From Xylophilus ampelinus (lineage in GTDB: Bacteria > Pseudomonadota > Gammaproteobacteria > Burkholderiales > Burkholderiaceae_C): a stretch of 64,000 bases of DNA. Below, piece after piece: positions 52,548 to 61,043 of this stretch. The notes under the pieces are model-generated. The model saw nothing but the letters and a program-made list of their open reading frames with translations. It was not told where the DNA came from and made no database searches. Made by a program: the position numbers and the translations under genes. The stretch lies in contig NZ_CABFMN010000093.1 of assembly GCF_901875635.1 (NCBI RefSeq), forward strand, positions 1-64,000. Reading direction: 5' to 3'. Positions within the stretch are counted from its first letter, which is position 1; every line of letters begins with the position of its first letter.

Positions 52548-53759
52548 ATGACCCCGCCGCCCCCCACCGAACGCCGCCACGACATCGACGCCCTGCGCGC
52601 CCTCGCCTTCGCCCTGGTCATCCTCTATCACCTGGGCATGTACTACGTGGCGGGCTGGCCCTGGCACCTGAAGAGCCCACACGCGGCCGAATGGCTGCGG
52701 TGGCCGATGGCGCTGATGAACCTGTGGCGCATGGACCTGGTGTTCCTGATCTCCGGCGTGTCGCTGGGCTTCCTGGCGCGCAGCCGCCCGCCGGGCGCAC
52801 TGCTGCGCAGCCGAGCGTGGCGCCTGCTGCTGCCGCTGGCCTTCGGCATGGCGGTGGTCGTGCCCTGGCAAGCCTATGCGCAGGGGGTGGCGAACGGCTT
52901 CGTGGCGCCCGGCTTCGGCGCCTTCCTGCTGCGCTACCTGGGCGGCGGGCCGCACTGGCCGGCCGCGGCCTTCGACGGTGCCGACATCGGCATCACCTGG
53001 AACCACCTGTGGTACCTGCCCTACCTCTTCGCGTACACGGCCGTTGTCGTGCTGTTGCTGCCGGTGCTGCGCGCCCGGGCGGGCGAGCGGGCGGCGGCGG
53101 CGGTGCGCCGGCTGCGCGGCGGCTGGCTGCTGGTGCTGCCGGCCCTGCCGCTGGCCGCCTACGTGCTGTGGCTGGCGCCGCGCTACCCGGCCACGCACGA
53201 CCTGCTGCACGACGGCTACCTGCACCCGCGCTACTTCACGTTCTTCCTCTACGGCTGGTGGCTGGCCACCGACGCGGGCCTGTGGCGCGACCTGGCGCGC
53301 ATCCGCTGGGCGGCGCTGGGCCTGGCGCTGCTATCGGCCGCGCTGCTGGTGGCCGGGCGCGAAGGCCTGCTGGGCGCGGCCGGCGCCGCCCTGGCGCAGG
53401 CGCTGCGCGCCGTGTACGGCTGGGCGGTGGTCGCCGCCGTGCTGGGCTTCGGCCACCGGCACCTGAACCGTCCGTGGCCCTGGCTGCGCTGGGCCAACGA
53501 ATCGGTCTACCCCTGGTACGTGCTGCACCAGACGCTGATCCTCCTCGCCGCCGTGTGGCTCGCGCCGCTGGCACTGGGCCCGGTGGCCGAGCCGGCGGCG
53601 ATCCTGGCCGCGACGGTGAGCGGCTGCTGGCTGCTCAACGACGGGCTGATCCGCCGCCTGCGCGTGCTGCGGCCGCTGTTCGGGCTTCCGCCGCGCAGGC
53701 CGCAGCCTCAGCCGCGCGCAGCCAGCCAGGCGCCGATGGCCTCGCGCGGCACCTGGTAG
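52548..53759 (+). CDS. Membrane acyltransferase (acyltransferase-3 family)
   Basis: A 403-residue inner-membrane protein with about ten helices. 'RRHDIDALRALAFALVILYH' is the family start with the catalytic H/D pair; 'NHLWYLPYLF' and 'YPWYVLHQTLI' are conserved later. Such proteins acetylate or succinylate glycans, LPS or glucans (OpgC-like). Its last 52 bases overlap the end of the convergent GNAT gene. It is probably controlled by the divergent membrane LytTR regulator (inference). Confidence 0.88.
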   Translation: MTPPPPTERRHDIDALRALAFALVILYHLGMYYVAGWPWHLKSPHAAEWLRWPMALMNLWRMDLVFLISGVSLGFLARSRPPGALLRSRAWRLLLPLAFGMAVVVPWQAYAQGVANGFVAPGFGAFLLRYLGGGPHWPAAAFDGADIGITWNHLWYLPYLFAYTAVVVLLLPVLRARAGERAAAAVRRLRGGWLLVLPALPLAAYVLWLAPRYPATHDLLHDGYLHPRYFTFFLYGWWLATDAGLWRDLARIRWAALGLALLSAALLVAGREGLLGAAGAALAQALRAVYGWAVVAAVLGFGHRHLNRPWPWLRWANESVYPWYVLHQTLILLAAVWLAPLALGPVAEPAAILAATVSGCWLLNDGLIRRLRVLRPLFGLPPRRPQPQPRAASQAPMASRGTW

Positions 53760-54793
53760 AAGGCCTCGCGCCGGTAGACCTCGTAGCCCATCTGCCGATT
53801 GACGGCGAGCATCGGCGCGTTGACCTCGGCGTTGAAGGTCACGGCACGGCGCAGCGAGGGGTGCAGCTCGCGCGCACCGATCAGCAGCGCCGCCTTCACC
53901 GCCTTGGCCAGGCCGAGGCCGCGCCAGCGCGGGTCGGTGGTGGTGAGCTTCTGCCACAGCACCTCGGGCACGCGCGCGTCCCACGAGCCGATGCTCAGCG
54001 CCGCCACCTCGCCGGCCGCATCGAGCAGCAGCGCCACGTGGTGCGCGCCGCCGCGCGCGTCCATGTCGGCGTACCAGCTGCGGAAGTCCTCCATCTCGAA
54101 ACGCACCGGCGGGCCTTCGAGCGCGCCCATCGGCACATGGCGGAACAGCCGCTCGAACACCGGCAACAACTGCGCGAGCCGGTCCAGCGGCACGCGGCCG
54201 GCGTGCAGTTCCCAGCGCAGTCCCTGCGCGGCGATGGCCGGTGCCTCTCGCCAGCGCCACAGAAGCGCCGCGTCGAGCAGGTCGAAGTCCAGCCGGTTCT
54301 GCACCGTCGCCAGCCGCGGCGGCGTGCCCAGCGACGCGAGCCAGGCCCAGGCCGCGGGGTCGTGCGCCTGCACCGTGACCAGCGTGCGCCCCTGCGCCTG
54401 CAGGAAGCCGTGCAGCGTGCCGAGCATGCAGCTCGCGACGCCGCGCCGCCGCCAGCCCGGCAGCACGTAGCACCACGCATCGGCCAGCGCGGCATGTTCG
54501 TTCGCGCCGGGGGCGCCGGGACGGCGGGTGCTGGCCAGCAGGTTGCCGACGGGCTCGCCGTCCGCGGCGAGGGCGGTCCAGCGGTGGTGCTGCACCAGCG
54601 GCTCTTCGCGCTGCAGGGTGCGGACGAACTCGTCATCGCTCGTCAGCGGCATGTCGGGCGCGCGGTCGAGGTCGCGCACGCGGCGGTAGCGCTGGTAGGC
54701 GGCCCAGGTCGACGCGCTGGCGCTGTGCACGTCGAAGGGCTCGATGCGGACCTCGGGCAGGCGCGCCCGGTCCGCGAGGGGATCGTGTGTCAT
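53708..54793 (-). CDS. Tandem GNAT-family N-acetyltransferase
   Basis: A 361-residue protein with two GNAT repeats. The first acetyl-CoA loop is 'LPGWRRRGVASCMLGTLHGF' and the second is 'RWRGLGLAKAVKAALL' with 'NAEVNAPMLAVNRQMGYE' after it, both typical (R/Q-x-x-G-x-G/A). Double GNAT proteins often modify small molecules such as mycothiol precursors or antibiotics. Start ATG 54793 follows the micro-ORF 54898-54978 on the same strand by 104 bases, so it may be regulated through it. Confidence 0.87.
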   Translation of the reverse strand: MTHDPLADRARLPEVRIEPFDVHSASASTWAAYQRYRRVRDLDRAPDMPLTSDDEFVRTLQREEPLVQHHRWTALAADGEPVGNLLASTRRPGAPGANEHAALADAWCYVLPGWRRRGVASCMLGTLHGFLQAQGRTLVTVQAHDPAAWAWLASLGTPPRLATVQNRLDFDLLDAALLWRWREAPAIAAQGLRWELHAGRVPLDRLAQLLPVFERLFRHVPMGALEGPPVRFEMEDFRSWYADMDARGGAHHVALLLDAAGEVAALSIGSWDARVPEVLWQKLTTTDPRWRGLGLAKAVKAALLIGARELHPSLRRAVTFNAEVNAPMLAVNRQMGYEVYRREAFYQVPREAIGAWLAARG

Positions 54794-54820
54794 GGAATTC
54801 CCACGGGAACGACGGCCGCA

Positions 54821-54837
54821 CCCACGCAGGGCGTGGG
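54821..54837. promoter_or_regulatory. Perfect hairpin between micro-ORF and GNAT gene
   Basis: CCCACGC-AGG-GCGTGGG is a seven-base perfect stem in the leader between the 26-residue ORF stop and the GNAT start. There is no T-run. It could be part of an attenuator coupled to translation of the micro-ORF. Confidence 0.35.
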
Positions 54838-54897
54838 CTCGGGCGTCTGGAACTGGAAGGGACCGGCGCGAAGGCCGGCGGTGTGCGAAGCGCGGCC

Positions 54898-54978
54898 TCA
54901 GCCGCGCGGCATGTGCGGGCAGCGACAGCCCGGCATGCACACAGGTGCGGATGCGATGGGGAAGAAGCGGTTCGTCAT
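54898..54978 (-). CDS. 26-residue Cys-rich micro-ORF with perfect Shine-Dalgarno
   Basis: ATG 54978-54976 is preceded by AGGAGGTGCCC, a full anti-16S match at ideal spacing. The peptide reads MTNRFFPIASAPV followed by CMPGCRCPHMPRG and ends at TGA 54898. The C-x3-C-x-C-x-His cluster suggests metal or redox binding, or a Cys-sensing leader peptide. It precedes the GNAT gene on the same strand. It is too short for family recognition. Confidence 0.6.
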   Translation of the reverse strand: MTNRFFPIASAPVCMPGCRCPHMPRG

Positions 54979-55083
54979 GGGCACCTCCTGTTCGCGTTGT
55001 TGTGGGGTCGAGCGCGCCACTCTACCGGCGGATCGCGCCGCCGGCCAGCGCGGTGTGGCGCACACGCACAATCCCGGCTCGCC

Positions 55084-55800
55084 ATGAACGTCCAGCGCCT
55101 GCCCTTCCACGTCGACACCGCAGGCGCCCGGCTGCACGGCAGCCGCTGGGCGATGCGGGCCGATCAGGCGCCGTGCGTGCTCGCGCTGCATGGCGGCGGC
55201 GTATCGACGCACCTCGGCGCGCAATGGCTGACGGCCGCGCTCGCCGCGCAGGGCTGGCCCGGTGCCGGCTTCGACTTCGTCGGCCATGGCGAGACCGGCG
55301 GGGCGCTGGAAGGATCGAGCCTCGACCACCGCATCGCGCAGGCGCGCGCCGTGGCAGAGGCACTGCCGCTCGCCGCGCCCCGCGTGCTGGTCGCCTCGAG
55401 CATGGGTGGCCACATCGCCTGCCGGCTGATCGAGCCGCTGCGGCCACGCGCGCTGGTGCTGTTCTGCCCCGCGGCCTACGAGTCGGCGGCGGAATCGCAG
55501 CCCTTCGGCCCGGCCTTCCAGCGCACCATTCGCGCGACGACGGACTTCGAGGCCTCGCCCGCCTTCGCGGCACTCGCGCGCTTCGACGGCCGCCTGCTGC
55601 TGGTGCTCGGCAGCGAGGATGCGGTGATCCCGCCCGCCGTCACGGCGGCCTACCGCCGCCGTGCGCGGGCGGCCGATCGCGCGGAGGTCATGGTGCTCGA
55701 AGGCGCCGGCCACCTGCTCCACCGCTGGCTCGCCGAACGCCCGGAGGAAGCAGCCCGGGTGCAGGCGCGCGTGCTCGCCACGCTCGACGGCCTGGCCTGA
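55084..55800 (+). CDS. Alpha/beta-hydrolase fold protein
   Basis: A 238-residue hydrolase. The nucleophile Ser is in 'VASSMGGHIACRL', the Asp in 'LGSEDAVIPP' and the His in 'GAGHLLHRW'. 'LALHGGGVSTH' is the oxyanion-hole strand. Likely an esterase or acyl hydrolase of unknown substrate. ATG 55084 follows a 105-base divergent gap to the micro-ORF. The gene ends exactly at the edge of a broken thioesterase-like gene (55801-55969), so its 3' side marks a deletion junction. Confidence 0.85.
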   Translation: MNVQRLPFHVDTAGARLHGSRWAMRADQAPCVLALHGGGVSTHLGAQWLTAALAAQGWPGAGFDFVGHGETGGALEGSSLDHRIAQARAVAEALPLAAPRVLVASSMGGHIACRLIEPLRPRALVLFCPAAYESAAESQPFGPAFQRTIRATTDFEASPAFAALARFDGRLLLVLGSEDAVIPPAVTAAYRRRARAADRAEVMVLEGAGHLLHRWLAERPEEAARVQARVLATLDGLA

Positions 55801-55969
55801 TCAGCGCGCCGATCAGCCCCGCGTGCAGGAAAGCGGCCTACTGGCCCATGTCCTCCGCGCGCCAGGCGACCTGCAGTTCGACCTGGCCGTCGGCGGCCTG
55901 CGTGACCTCGAAGCCGGCCCAGCGGTTGAAGGCGGCACTGGCATTGATGGCGGTGATCGTGTCGAGCAT
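55801..55969 (-). pseudogene. Remnant of a PaaI-type (hotdog) thioesterase
   Basis: From ATG 55969 (with CAGGAG nine bases upstream) the frame reads 'MLDTITAINASAAFNRWAGF', then 'QVELQVAWRAEDMGQ', the N-terminal part of a hotdog thioesterase. TAG at 55840-55838 replaces a codon where the family usually has Tyr, after which the same frame continues 'AAFLHAGLIGALI', the family's active-site helix. It then stops matching at the stop codon of the alpha/beta-hydrolase gene. So the gene has an in-frame stop and has lost its 3' two thirds. Confidence 0.72.
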
Positions 55970-56096
55970 CGGACGACTCCTGATGAAACGGTGCAGCCAC
56001 TCCAGGAAGCGCGTGCCCTGCGCGTCGTCCCGTGCGCGACGCCATCGCCCGCAGCGGTTGCATCGGCGACAGACGCGCGGATGACATTGCCGCGGC

Positions 56097-56162
56097 CTGC
56101 TATGGAATCGATAGCTGCCCGCGCCCGTCCCACGGGCGCTGCAGGCCTTTTTTGCTTGAAAC
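56097..56162 (+). repeat. Dispersed intergenic repeat, copy G
   Basis: TGCTATGGAATCGATAGCTGC then CCGCGC-n-CGGGCGCTGCAGGCCTTTTTTGCTT is one of the best matches to the consensus, with both stems and the T-tract. It lies in the gap ahead of the DUF4139 gene. Confidence 0.8.
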
Positions 56163-56257
56163 AGCGAATGCGCCAACCCCGAAACGCCGCGTGCGCCGTA
56201 TGAGCCTTCATCGCCGCCTGCGGGTCGCGCCCTTCCTCAACCTCGGAGAAGTCCACC

Positions 56258-57907
56258 ATGCCCTTCCTGTCCTCGCCCTCCCTGCGCCCCGCGCCGCTGC
56301 TGGCAGCGCTCGCCGCGGCCTTCGCCCTGCCGGCCGCCGCCCTCGACATGCCGCCGCCCGCGGCGGTCGTATCGCGCATCGCCCAGGTCAAGGTCTACCC
56401 TGGCAGCGCGACCGTCGAACGCGTGGCCCGCATCCCGGCCGGCAGCCGCAGCGTCACCATCGCCTGCCTGCCGGCGGGCCTGGACGTGCAGAGCCTGCAG
56501 GTGAGCGCCGATGCCTCGGTGCGCGTGGGCGAGACCTCGGTCATCACCGAGCCGCGCGCGCTGTCGGCGGCCTGCGCCACCAGTGCGCTCGACGGCCGCA
56601 TCCGCGCGCTGGAAGACCAGAAGGCCACGCTGCAGGCCGAACGCGATGCGCTGGGCCTGGTCACGGGCTACCTCAAGGGCCTGGGTGGCGGCGACGGCGA
56701 TGCGAAGCGGCCCGCGATCGATGCGCGCAACCTGGCCGCGACGGCCGACGCGATGCGCCGCACCGGCCAGGAGTCGCTGCTGCGCCAGCACCAGATCGAT
56801 CGGCGGCAGGAGGACCTCGACCGCCAGCTGCAGCCGCTGCTGGCCGAGCGCCAGCGCAGCCAGGGCGGCGAGAACGGCCAGGTCACGGCCGTGACGGTGA
56901 CGCTCGACGCACCGCGCGAAGCCGAGCTGCGCCTCGCCTACCAGGTGGCCGGGCCGGGCTGGACGCCCAGCTACCGCGCGCTGCTCGACACCAGCACGCG
57001 CAAGCTGCGCATCGAGCGCCAGGCGCTGGTCGCGCAGGCCACGGGCGAGGACTGGCGCGGCGTGAAGCTGGTGCTGTCCACCGGCCAGCCGAGGCGCAAC
57101 ACGGCTGGCCGCACGCCGGCGCCGTGGCGCATCGGCGTCGAGCCACCACCGCAACAGCAGGTCGCGCGCGAAGACAGCGTCGCGCGCTTCGCGATGGCGC
57201 CGGCGCCCGCGGCGCCCATGGCCGCGGCCAAGGCGATGGCAGCGGAACGGCCCCTCTTCGACGTCAACGTATTCCAGAACAGCTTCGCCACCGAGTTCGA
57301 CGTGCCGCAGCCCATCGACGTGCCCTCGAACGGCCAGCGCGTGGCCATGCCGCTGGGCCAGCACGAGGACACGGCGCAGGTGGCCGTGCGCATCAGCCCG
57401 CGGCTGGAACAGGCCGGCTACCTGATCGCCGACATCGCGCAGCCCGAGGGCGTGTGGCCGGCCGGCGCCCTGCAGCTGTACCGCGACGGGGCCTTCGTCG
57501 GCAGCGGGCAGTGGAGCGCGCCGGGCAGCGTCGACGGCCCGGCGCGCGTCACGCTCTCCTTCGGCCGCGACGAACTGGTGCGCGTGAGCGCCGAGCCCGA
57601 GCGCGACCACCAGGGCAGCGGCGGCTTCGCCGGCAGCCGCGCCGAGCGCCAGGTGCAGCGCGCCTATGTGATCGAGAACCGCCACCGCACGCCGATCGCC
57701 CTGCAGGTCCTGGAGGCGGCGCCCGTGTCGGTGAACGAGCAGGTGCGGGTGGCGGCGCAGTTCTCGCCGCAACCGGCCGAACTGGTGTGGAACCGGCAGC
57801 CCGGCGTGGCGATGTGGCGCACCGACCTGGCCGCCGGCCAGCGCGCCCGCTTCACGGCGGACTACACCATCGGCTACCCGAAGGACGCGCGGTTGCAGGA
57901 GCGCTGA
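56258..57907 (+). CDS. DUF4139/DUF4140 protein, MuiA (mucoidy inhibitor A) family
   Basis: A 549-residue exported protein. A signal peptide (cut after 'LPAAALD', about residue 29) leads to DUF4140 ('VKVYPGSATVERVARIPAG'), a coiled-coil region rich in Arg, Gln and Leu (about 105-205), then DUF4139 ('LRLAYQVAGPGWTPSYRALLD', parts shown). MuiA-like proteins were named for reduced mucoidy, but their biochemical role is unknown. AGAAG is a weak ribosome site. A strong terminator follows at 57931-57967. Confidence 0.87.
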   Translation: MPFLSSPSLRPAPLLAALAAAFALPAAALDMPPPAAVVSRIAQVKVYPGSATVERVARIPAGSRSVTIACLPAGLDVQSLQVSADASVRVGETSVITEPRALSAACATSALDGRIRALEDQKATLQAERDALGLVTGYLKGLGGGDGDAKRPAIDARNLAATADAMRRTGQESLLRQHQIDRRQEDLDRQLQPLLAERQRSQGGENGQVTAVTVTLDAPREAELRLAYQVAGPGWTPSYRALLDTSTRKLRIERQALVAQATGEDWRGVKLVLSTGQPRRNTAGRTPAPWRIGVEPPPQQQVAREDSVARFAMAPAPAAPMAAAKAMAAERPLFDVNVFQNSFATEFDVPQPIDVPSNGQRVAMPLGQHEDTAQVAVRISPRLEQAGYLIADIAQPEGVWPAGALQLYRDGAFVGSGQWSAPGSVDGPARVTLSFGRDELVRVSAEPERDHQGSGGFAGSRAERQVQRAYVIENRHRTPIALQVLEAAPVSVNEQVRVAAQFSPQPAELVWNRQPGVAMWRTDLAAGQRARFTADYTIGYPKDARLQER

Positions 57908-57930
57908 AGGGCGGCTGCATCCCAAGCGAA

Positions 57931-57967
57931 AGCGGCACGGCGCTCCACGCCGTGCCGCTTTCTTTTT
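57931..57967 (+). terminator. Strong Rho-independent terminator
   Basis: AGCGGCACGGCG-CTCCA-CGCCGTGCCGCT is a 12-base perfect stem followed by TTCTTTTT. It ends the MuiA-like gene. The T-run merges with repeat copy H. Confidence 0.93.
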
Positions 57968-58019
57968 GATAGCTGCTCGCGCCCGGCTGGCGGGCATTGC
58001 AGGCCTTTTTTATCTAGAA
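57955..58019 (+). repeat. Dispersed intergenic repeat, copy H
   Basis: GCTTTCTTTTTGATAGCTGC then TCGCGCCC-n-GGCGGGCATTGCAGGCCTTTTTTATCT carries the family pattern, with its first arm formed by the terminator end. Confidence 0.75.
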
Positions 58020-58034
58020 CACCGACCGGAAGGC

Positions 58035-58235
58035 TCAGCGCCAGACGTAGTGGCCGCGCACATAGCGGCCGCGGTGGTCGCGGTGCGCGGGCACCCACAT
58101 CTTGTGCTTGCGATGGTGGGGGCGCGCATGCGGCCGCTCCATGTGCGGGCCCGGCGGCGGCGGGGGACGCATGGGTTGGGCAAAGCTGGCGACACACAAG
58201 CCGGCAGCGGCCAGGGCGATCAGGTATTTCTTCAT
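58035..58235 (-). CDS. Small secreted His/Pro/Arg-rich basic protein
   Basis: A 66-residue protein. The signal peptide 'KKYLIALAAAGLCVASFA' cuts before QPMRP. The mature part holds a Pro run, repeated His ('PHARPHHRKHKMW') and ends 'HRGRYVRGHYVWR'. The final Tyr/Arg/Trp segment resembles the tail of small periplasmic 'YXWR' proteins in Burkholderiales. Metal or polyanion binding is possible from composition only. CAGGAT lies nine bases upstream. It is divergent from the HPF-like gene. Confidence 0.75.
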   Translation of the reverse strand: MKKYLIALAAAGLCVASFAQPMRPPPPPGPHMERPHARPHHRKHKMWVPAHRDHRGRYVRGHYVWR

Positions 58236-58467
58236 GTTGGTAGATCCTGTGAAAGTCGAAACGCACGTGCCCGCAAGGCACCACCGACGCTAGCGCGCAC
58301 CGGGCAGCGGCGGCTGTAGGCAAAGGCCGATCCTCGGGTGTGCGCCGAGGCGAACAGGCCGATTGGGCAGGATCGCCGAGCGACGGCATGGGCCTCGGCC
58401 TACGCCTGTCGGCCCACGCATGCCGCACCCTCGACGGCATGTTGAATTCCCTCAGGAGATGGCACGC

Positions 58468-58824
58468 ATGCAAATCCAGCTGAACACGAGCAACGGCGTC
58501 GAGAACAAGGAATCGCTGGACCGCTGGGCCGACGAGGAACTGCGCCAGCAGCTGCACCGCTATGCAGACGACCTCACCCGTGTCGAGGTGCACCTGAGCG
58601 ACGAGAACGGCCAGCGCGCCAGCGATGCCGACAAGCGATGCGTGATGGAAGCGCGGCTTGCGCACCATGCTCCCCTCGCCGTGACGCACGATGCGGCAAC
58701 GCTGGACGACGCCTTCCACGGCGCGCTGGACAAGCTCAAGCGCCAGATCGAGCACAAAATCGAACGCACCGTCAAGCACCGCGACCGCAGCACCATCCGC
58801 ACCGTCGACGGCACGCAGGAGTGA
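58468..58824 (+). CDS. HPF/RaiA-family ribosome-associated protein-like
   Basis: A 118-residue protein with 'RVEVHLSDENG', 'CVMEARLAHHAPLAVTH' and 'DDAFHGALDKLKRQIEHKIER' (parts), the beta-strand and helix pattern of sigma-54 modulation/HPF proteins that dimerise or hibernate ribosomes. The N-terminal 'IQLNTSNGVENKESLDRW' fits. The start ATG 58468 has AGGAG nine bases upstream (ATG 58459 is too close to it). It is followed after two bases by a large EF-hand protein, so the two are co-transcribed. Confidence 0.85.
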   Translation: MQIQLNTSNGVENKESLDRWADEELRQQLHRYADDLTRVEVHLSDENGQRASDADKRCVMEARLAHHAPLAVTHDAATLDDAFHGALDKLKRQIEHKIERTVKHRDRSTIRTVDGTQE

Positions 58825-58826
58825 GG

Positions 58827-61022
58827 ATGGAGGGACCGACCGCGGCAACGCCGCATGCCTGGCAGTTCGTCCGTGCGGGAGGGGTGGACCAGGTGGTCTT
58901 CCGCAGCGGCGAAGACATTGCCCGCCTCGGAGAACTGGACCCGAAACTGTGGGTCGCCCTCGCCTGCCCCGTGCAGGGACTGGAGTTCGATTCCCGCACG
59001 CTCGAACTGATCGACACCAACCATGACGGGCGCATCCGCCCGCCCGAGCTGATCGCGGCCTGCGAATGGGTGTGCGGGGAGTTGCGCGATCCCGACACGC
59101 TGCTCGCATCGCACGCCACGCTGGCCGTGGCCGATCTCGCCGAGGGCAGCGCGCTGGCGCCCGAGGTGGCCCGCATCCTGGAGATCGTGGGCAAGGGCGC
59201 GGGCGACGCGCTCACGCTGGAAGATGTCACCGGCCGCAGCGAACTGCTGGCCGCGATGCGCTTCAACGGCGATGGCATCGTCACGGCGGCGACGGCACAG
59301 GACGCCCCGGCGCAGGAACTCATCCGCCGCATCATCGCCACGCACGGCAGCGTGCAGGACCGCAACGGCGAGCCCGGCGTGGACCGCGCCCACGCCGACG
59401 CCTTCTTCACCGACGTGCAGGCGCTGCGCGACTGGCATGCGCGCGCAGTCGCCGACGGCCCGGCCATGCCGCTGGGCGGCGGCACCCTCGATGCCGCGCA
59501 GGCGGTGGAGGCGGTGCACGACAAGGTGGAGGACTTCTTCGCGCGCTGCCGGGTCGCCGCGTACGACATCCAGGCCGTGCCCGCGCTCAACCCCTCGCCC
59601 GCCGAGTACGAGGCGCTGGCGGGCCAGGCCATCGACGCGCACGCCGCGGCACTCGCCGCGCTGCCGCTCGCGCCTGTCACGCCTGGCCGCACCCTGCCGC
59701 TGGGTGGACACGTGAATCCCGCCTGGGCCGACGCGCTGGCGCGCCTGCGCGATGCCGCGGCGGTGCCGCTGCTGGGCGAAGGCGCCGAGGCGCTGAGCGA
59801 GGCGCAGTGGCGCAAGCTGCTGGCACGCCTGGCACCCTGCCGCGAATGGCTGCGCACGCGGCCCGACACGAAGCTCGGCGCCGCCGACTCGACCGCACTC
59901 GATGCCTGGCTCGAGGCGAGGCCCGCGCTGCTCGCGCTCATCGCCGAGGACGAGGGCGTGGAGGCGCACAACGCGCGCATCGTCGACCTGGAACGCCTGA
60001 TCCGACTGCGCCGCGACCTGGTCGCGCTGCTGCACAACTTCGTGTCCTTCAAGGCCTTCTATCACCGCGAGGGCGCGATCTTCCAGGCCGGCACGCTGTA
60101 CCTCGATGGCCGCAGCTGCGACCTGACCGTGCGGGTGGACGATGCGAAGAAGCACGCCATGCTCGCCGGCCTGGCCAAGACCTGCCTGGCCTACTGCGAC
60201 TGCACGCGGGATGGCAAGAAGATGGGCATCGTGGCCGCCTTCACCGCCGGCGACGTCGACTTCCTCTTCGTCGGGCGCAACGGCGTCTTCTACGACCGGC
60301 AGGGCCGCGACTGGGACGCCAGCATCACCAAGCTGATCGAGAACCCGACCAGCGTGGCGCAGGCCTTCTTCTCGCCCTACAAGAAGTTCGTGCGCGTGAT
60401 CGAGGAGCAGGTGGCCAAGCGCGCGGCGGCCAGCGAGGCGACGGCGCAGAGTTCGCTGACCTCGATGGCGACCACGCTCACCACGGCGGACAAGGCGGGC
60501 GCTGCGCCGGCCAAGCCCGGCGTGGTGCCCAAGGCCGGCAACGGGCGCATCGACGTCGGGACGGTGGCGGCCATCGGCGTGGCGCTGGGCAGCATCAGCG
60601 CGGTGATGGTGGGCATCTTCGCGAAGTTCATCGACCTGGGGGCCTGGATCCCGATCGCGATCGCAGGCATCGTGCTGGCGATCTCGGGGCCGAGCATGCT
60701 GATCGCATGGCTCAAGCTGCGCCAGCGCAGCCTCGGGCCGATCCTGGATGCCAGCGGCTGGGCCATCAACGGCCGCATGAAGGTGAACGTGCGGCTGGGT
60801 GCGTCGCTGTCGCAGGTGGCGCATGTGCCGGCCACGGCGCGGCGCATGACGCGCGACCCCTTCGCCGACCGCAACGGCTTCGCCGGCGCGGCGGCGGCGG
60901 CTGTGCTGGTCGTTGCCGTCGCGGTGCTGGCCTGGCGCATGGACTGGCTCGACCCGCGCCTGCCGGCCGCGCTGCAGCACGCGCCGGAGGTGCCGGCGGC
61001 CACCGGCGCGCCGGCCTCCTGA
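58827..61022 (+). CDS. Large EF-hand membrane protein of unknown function
   Basis: A 731-residue protein. A canonical calcium-binding EF-hand loop is at residues 63-74 (D63-T-N65-H-D67-G-R-I-R-P-P-E74), and a weaker second hint is 'FNGDGIVTAAT' near 150. The long helical middle part contains 'LLHNFVSFKAFYHREGAIFQ' and a Cys-rich 'TCLAYCDCTRDGKKMG'. Two hydrophobic stretches of about 22 residues each lie at about 575-625, and a third near 680-700, so the C-terminus is membrane-inserted. It starts two bases after the HPF-like gene. I do not recognise a family. Confidence 0.75.
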   Translation: MEGPTAATPHAWQFVRAGGVDQVVFRSGEDIARLGELDPKLWVALACPVQGLEFDSRTLELIDTNHDGRIRPPELIAACEWVCGELRDPDTLLASHATLAVADLAEGSALAPEVARILEIVGKGAGDALTLEDVTGRSELLAAMRFNGDGIVTAATAQDAPAQELIRRIIATHGSVQDRNGEPGVDRAHADAFFTDVQALRDWHARAVADGPAMPLGGGTLDAAQAVEAVHDKVEDFFARCRVAAYDIQAVPALNPSPAEYEALAGQAIDAHAAALAALPLAPVTPGRTLPLGGHVNPAWADALARLRDAAAVPLLGEGAEALSEAQWRKLLARLAPCREWLRTRPDTKLGAADSTALDAWLEARPALLALIAEDEGVEAHNARIVDLERLIRLRRDLVALLHNFVSFKAFYHREGAIFQAGTLYLDGRSCDLTVRVDDAKKHAMLAGLAKTCLAYCDCTRDGKKMGIVAAFTAGDVDFLFVGRNGVFYDRQGRDWDASITKLIENPTSVAQAFFSPYKKFVRVIEEQVAKRAAASEATAQSSLTSMATTLTTADKAGAAPAKPGVVPKAGNGRIDVGTVAAIGVALGSISAVMVGIFAKFIDLGAWIPIAIAGIVLAISGPSMLIAWLKLRQRSLGPILDASGWAINGRMKVNVRLGASLSQVAHVPATARRMTRDPFADRNGFAGAAAAAVLVVAVAVLAWRMDWLDPRLPAALQHAPEVPAATGAPAS

Positions 61023-61040
61023 AAAAGGCCGGTGGCGGCC
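61022..61040 (-). terminator. Terminator after SDR gene
   Basis: On the minus strand GGCCG-CCAC-CGGCC is followed by TTTTT, starting three bases after the SDR stop. It is short but well formed. Confidence 0.55.
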
Positions 61041-61043
61041 GCC

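Noticed and set aside
53708..53759. 52-base overlap between acyltransferase and GNAT genes as an annotation error
   Set aside because: Both frames keep good sequence to their stops; a tail-to-tail overlap of this size is plausible in dense genomes.
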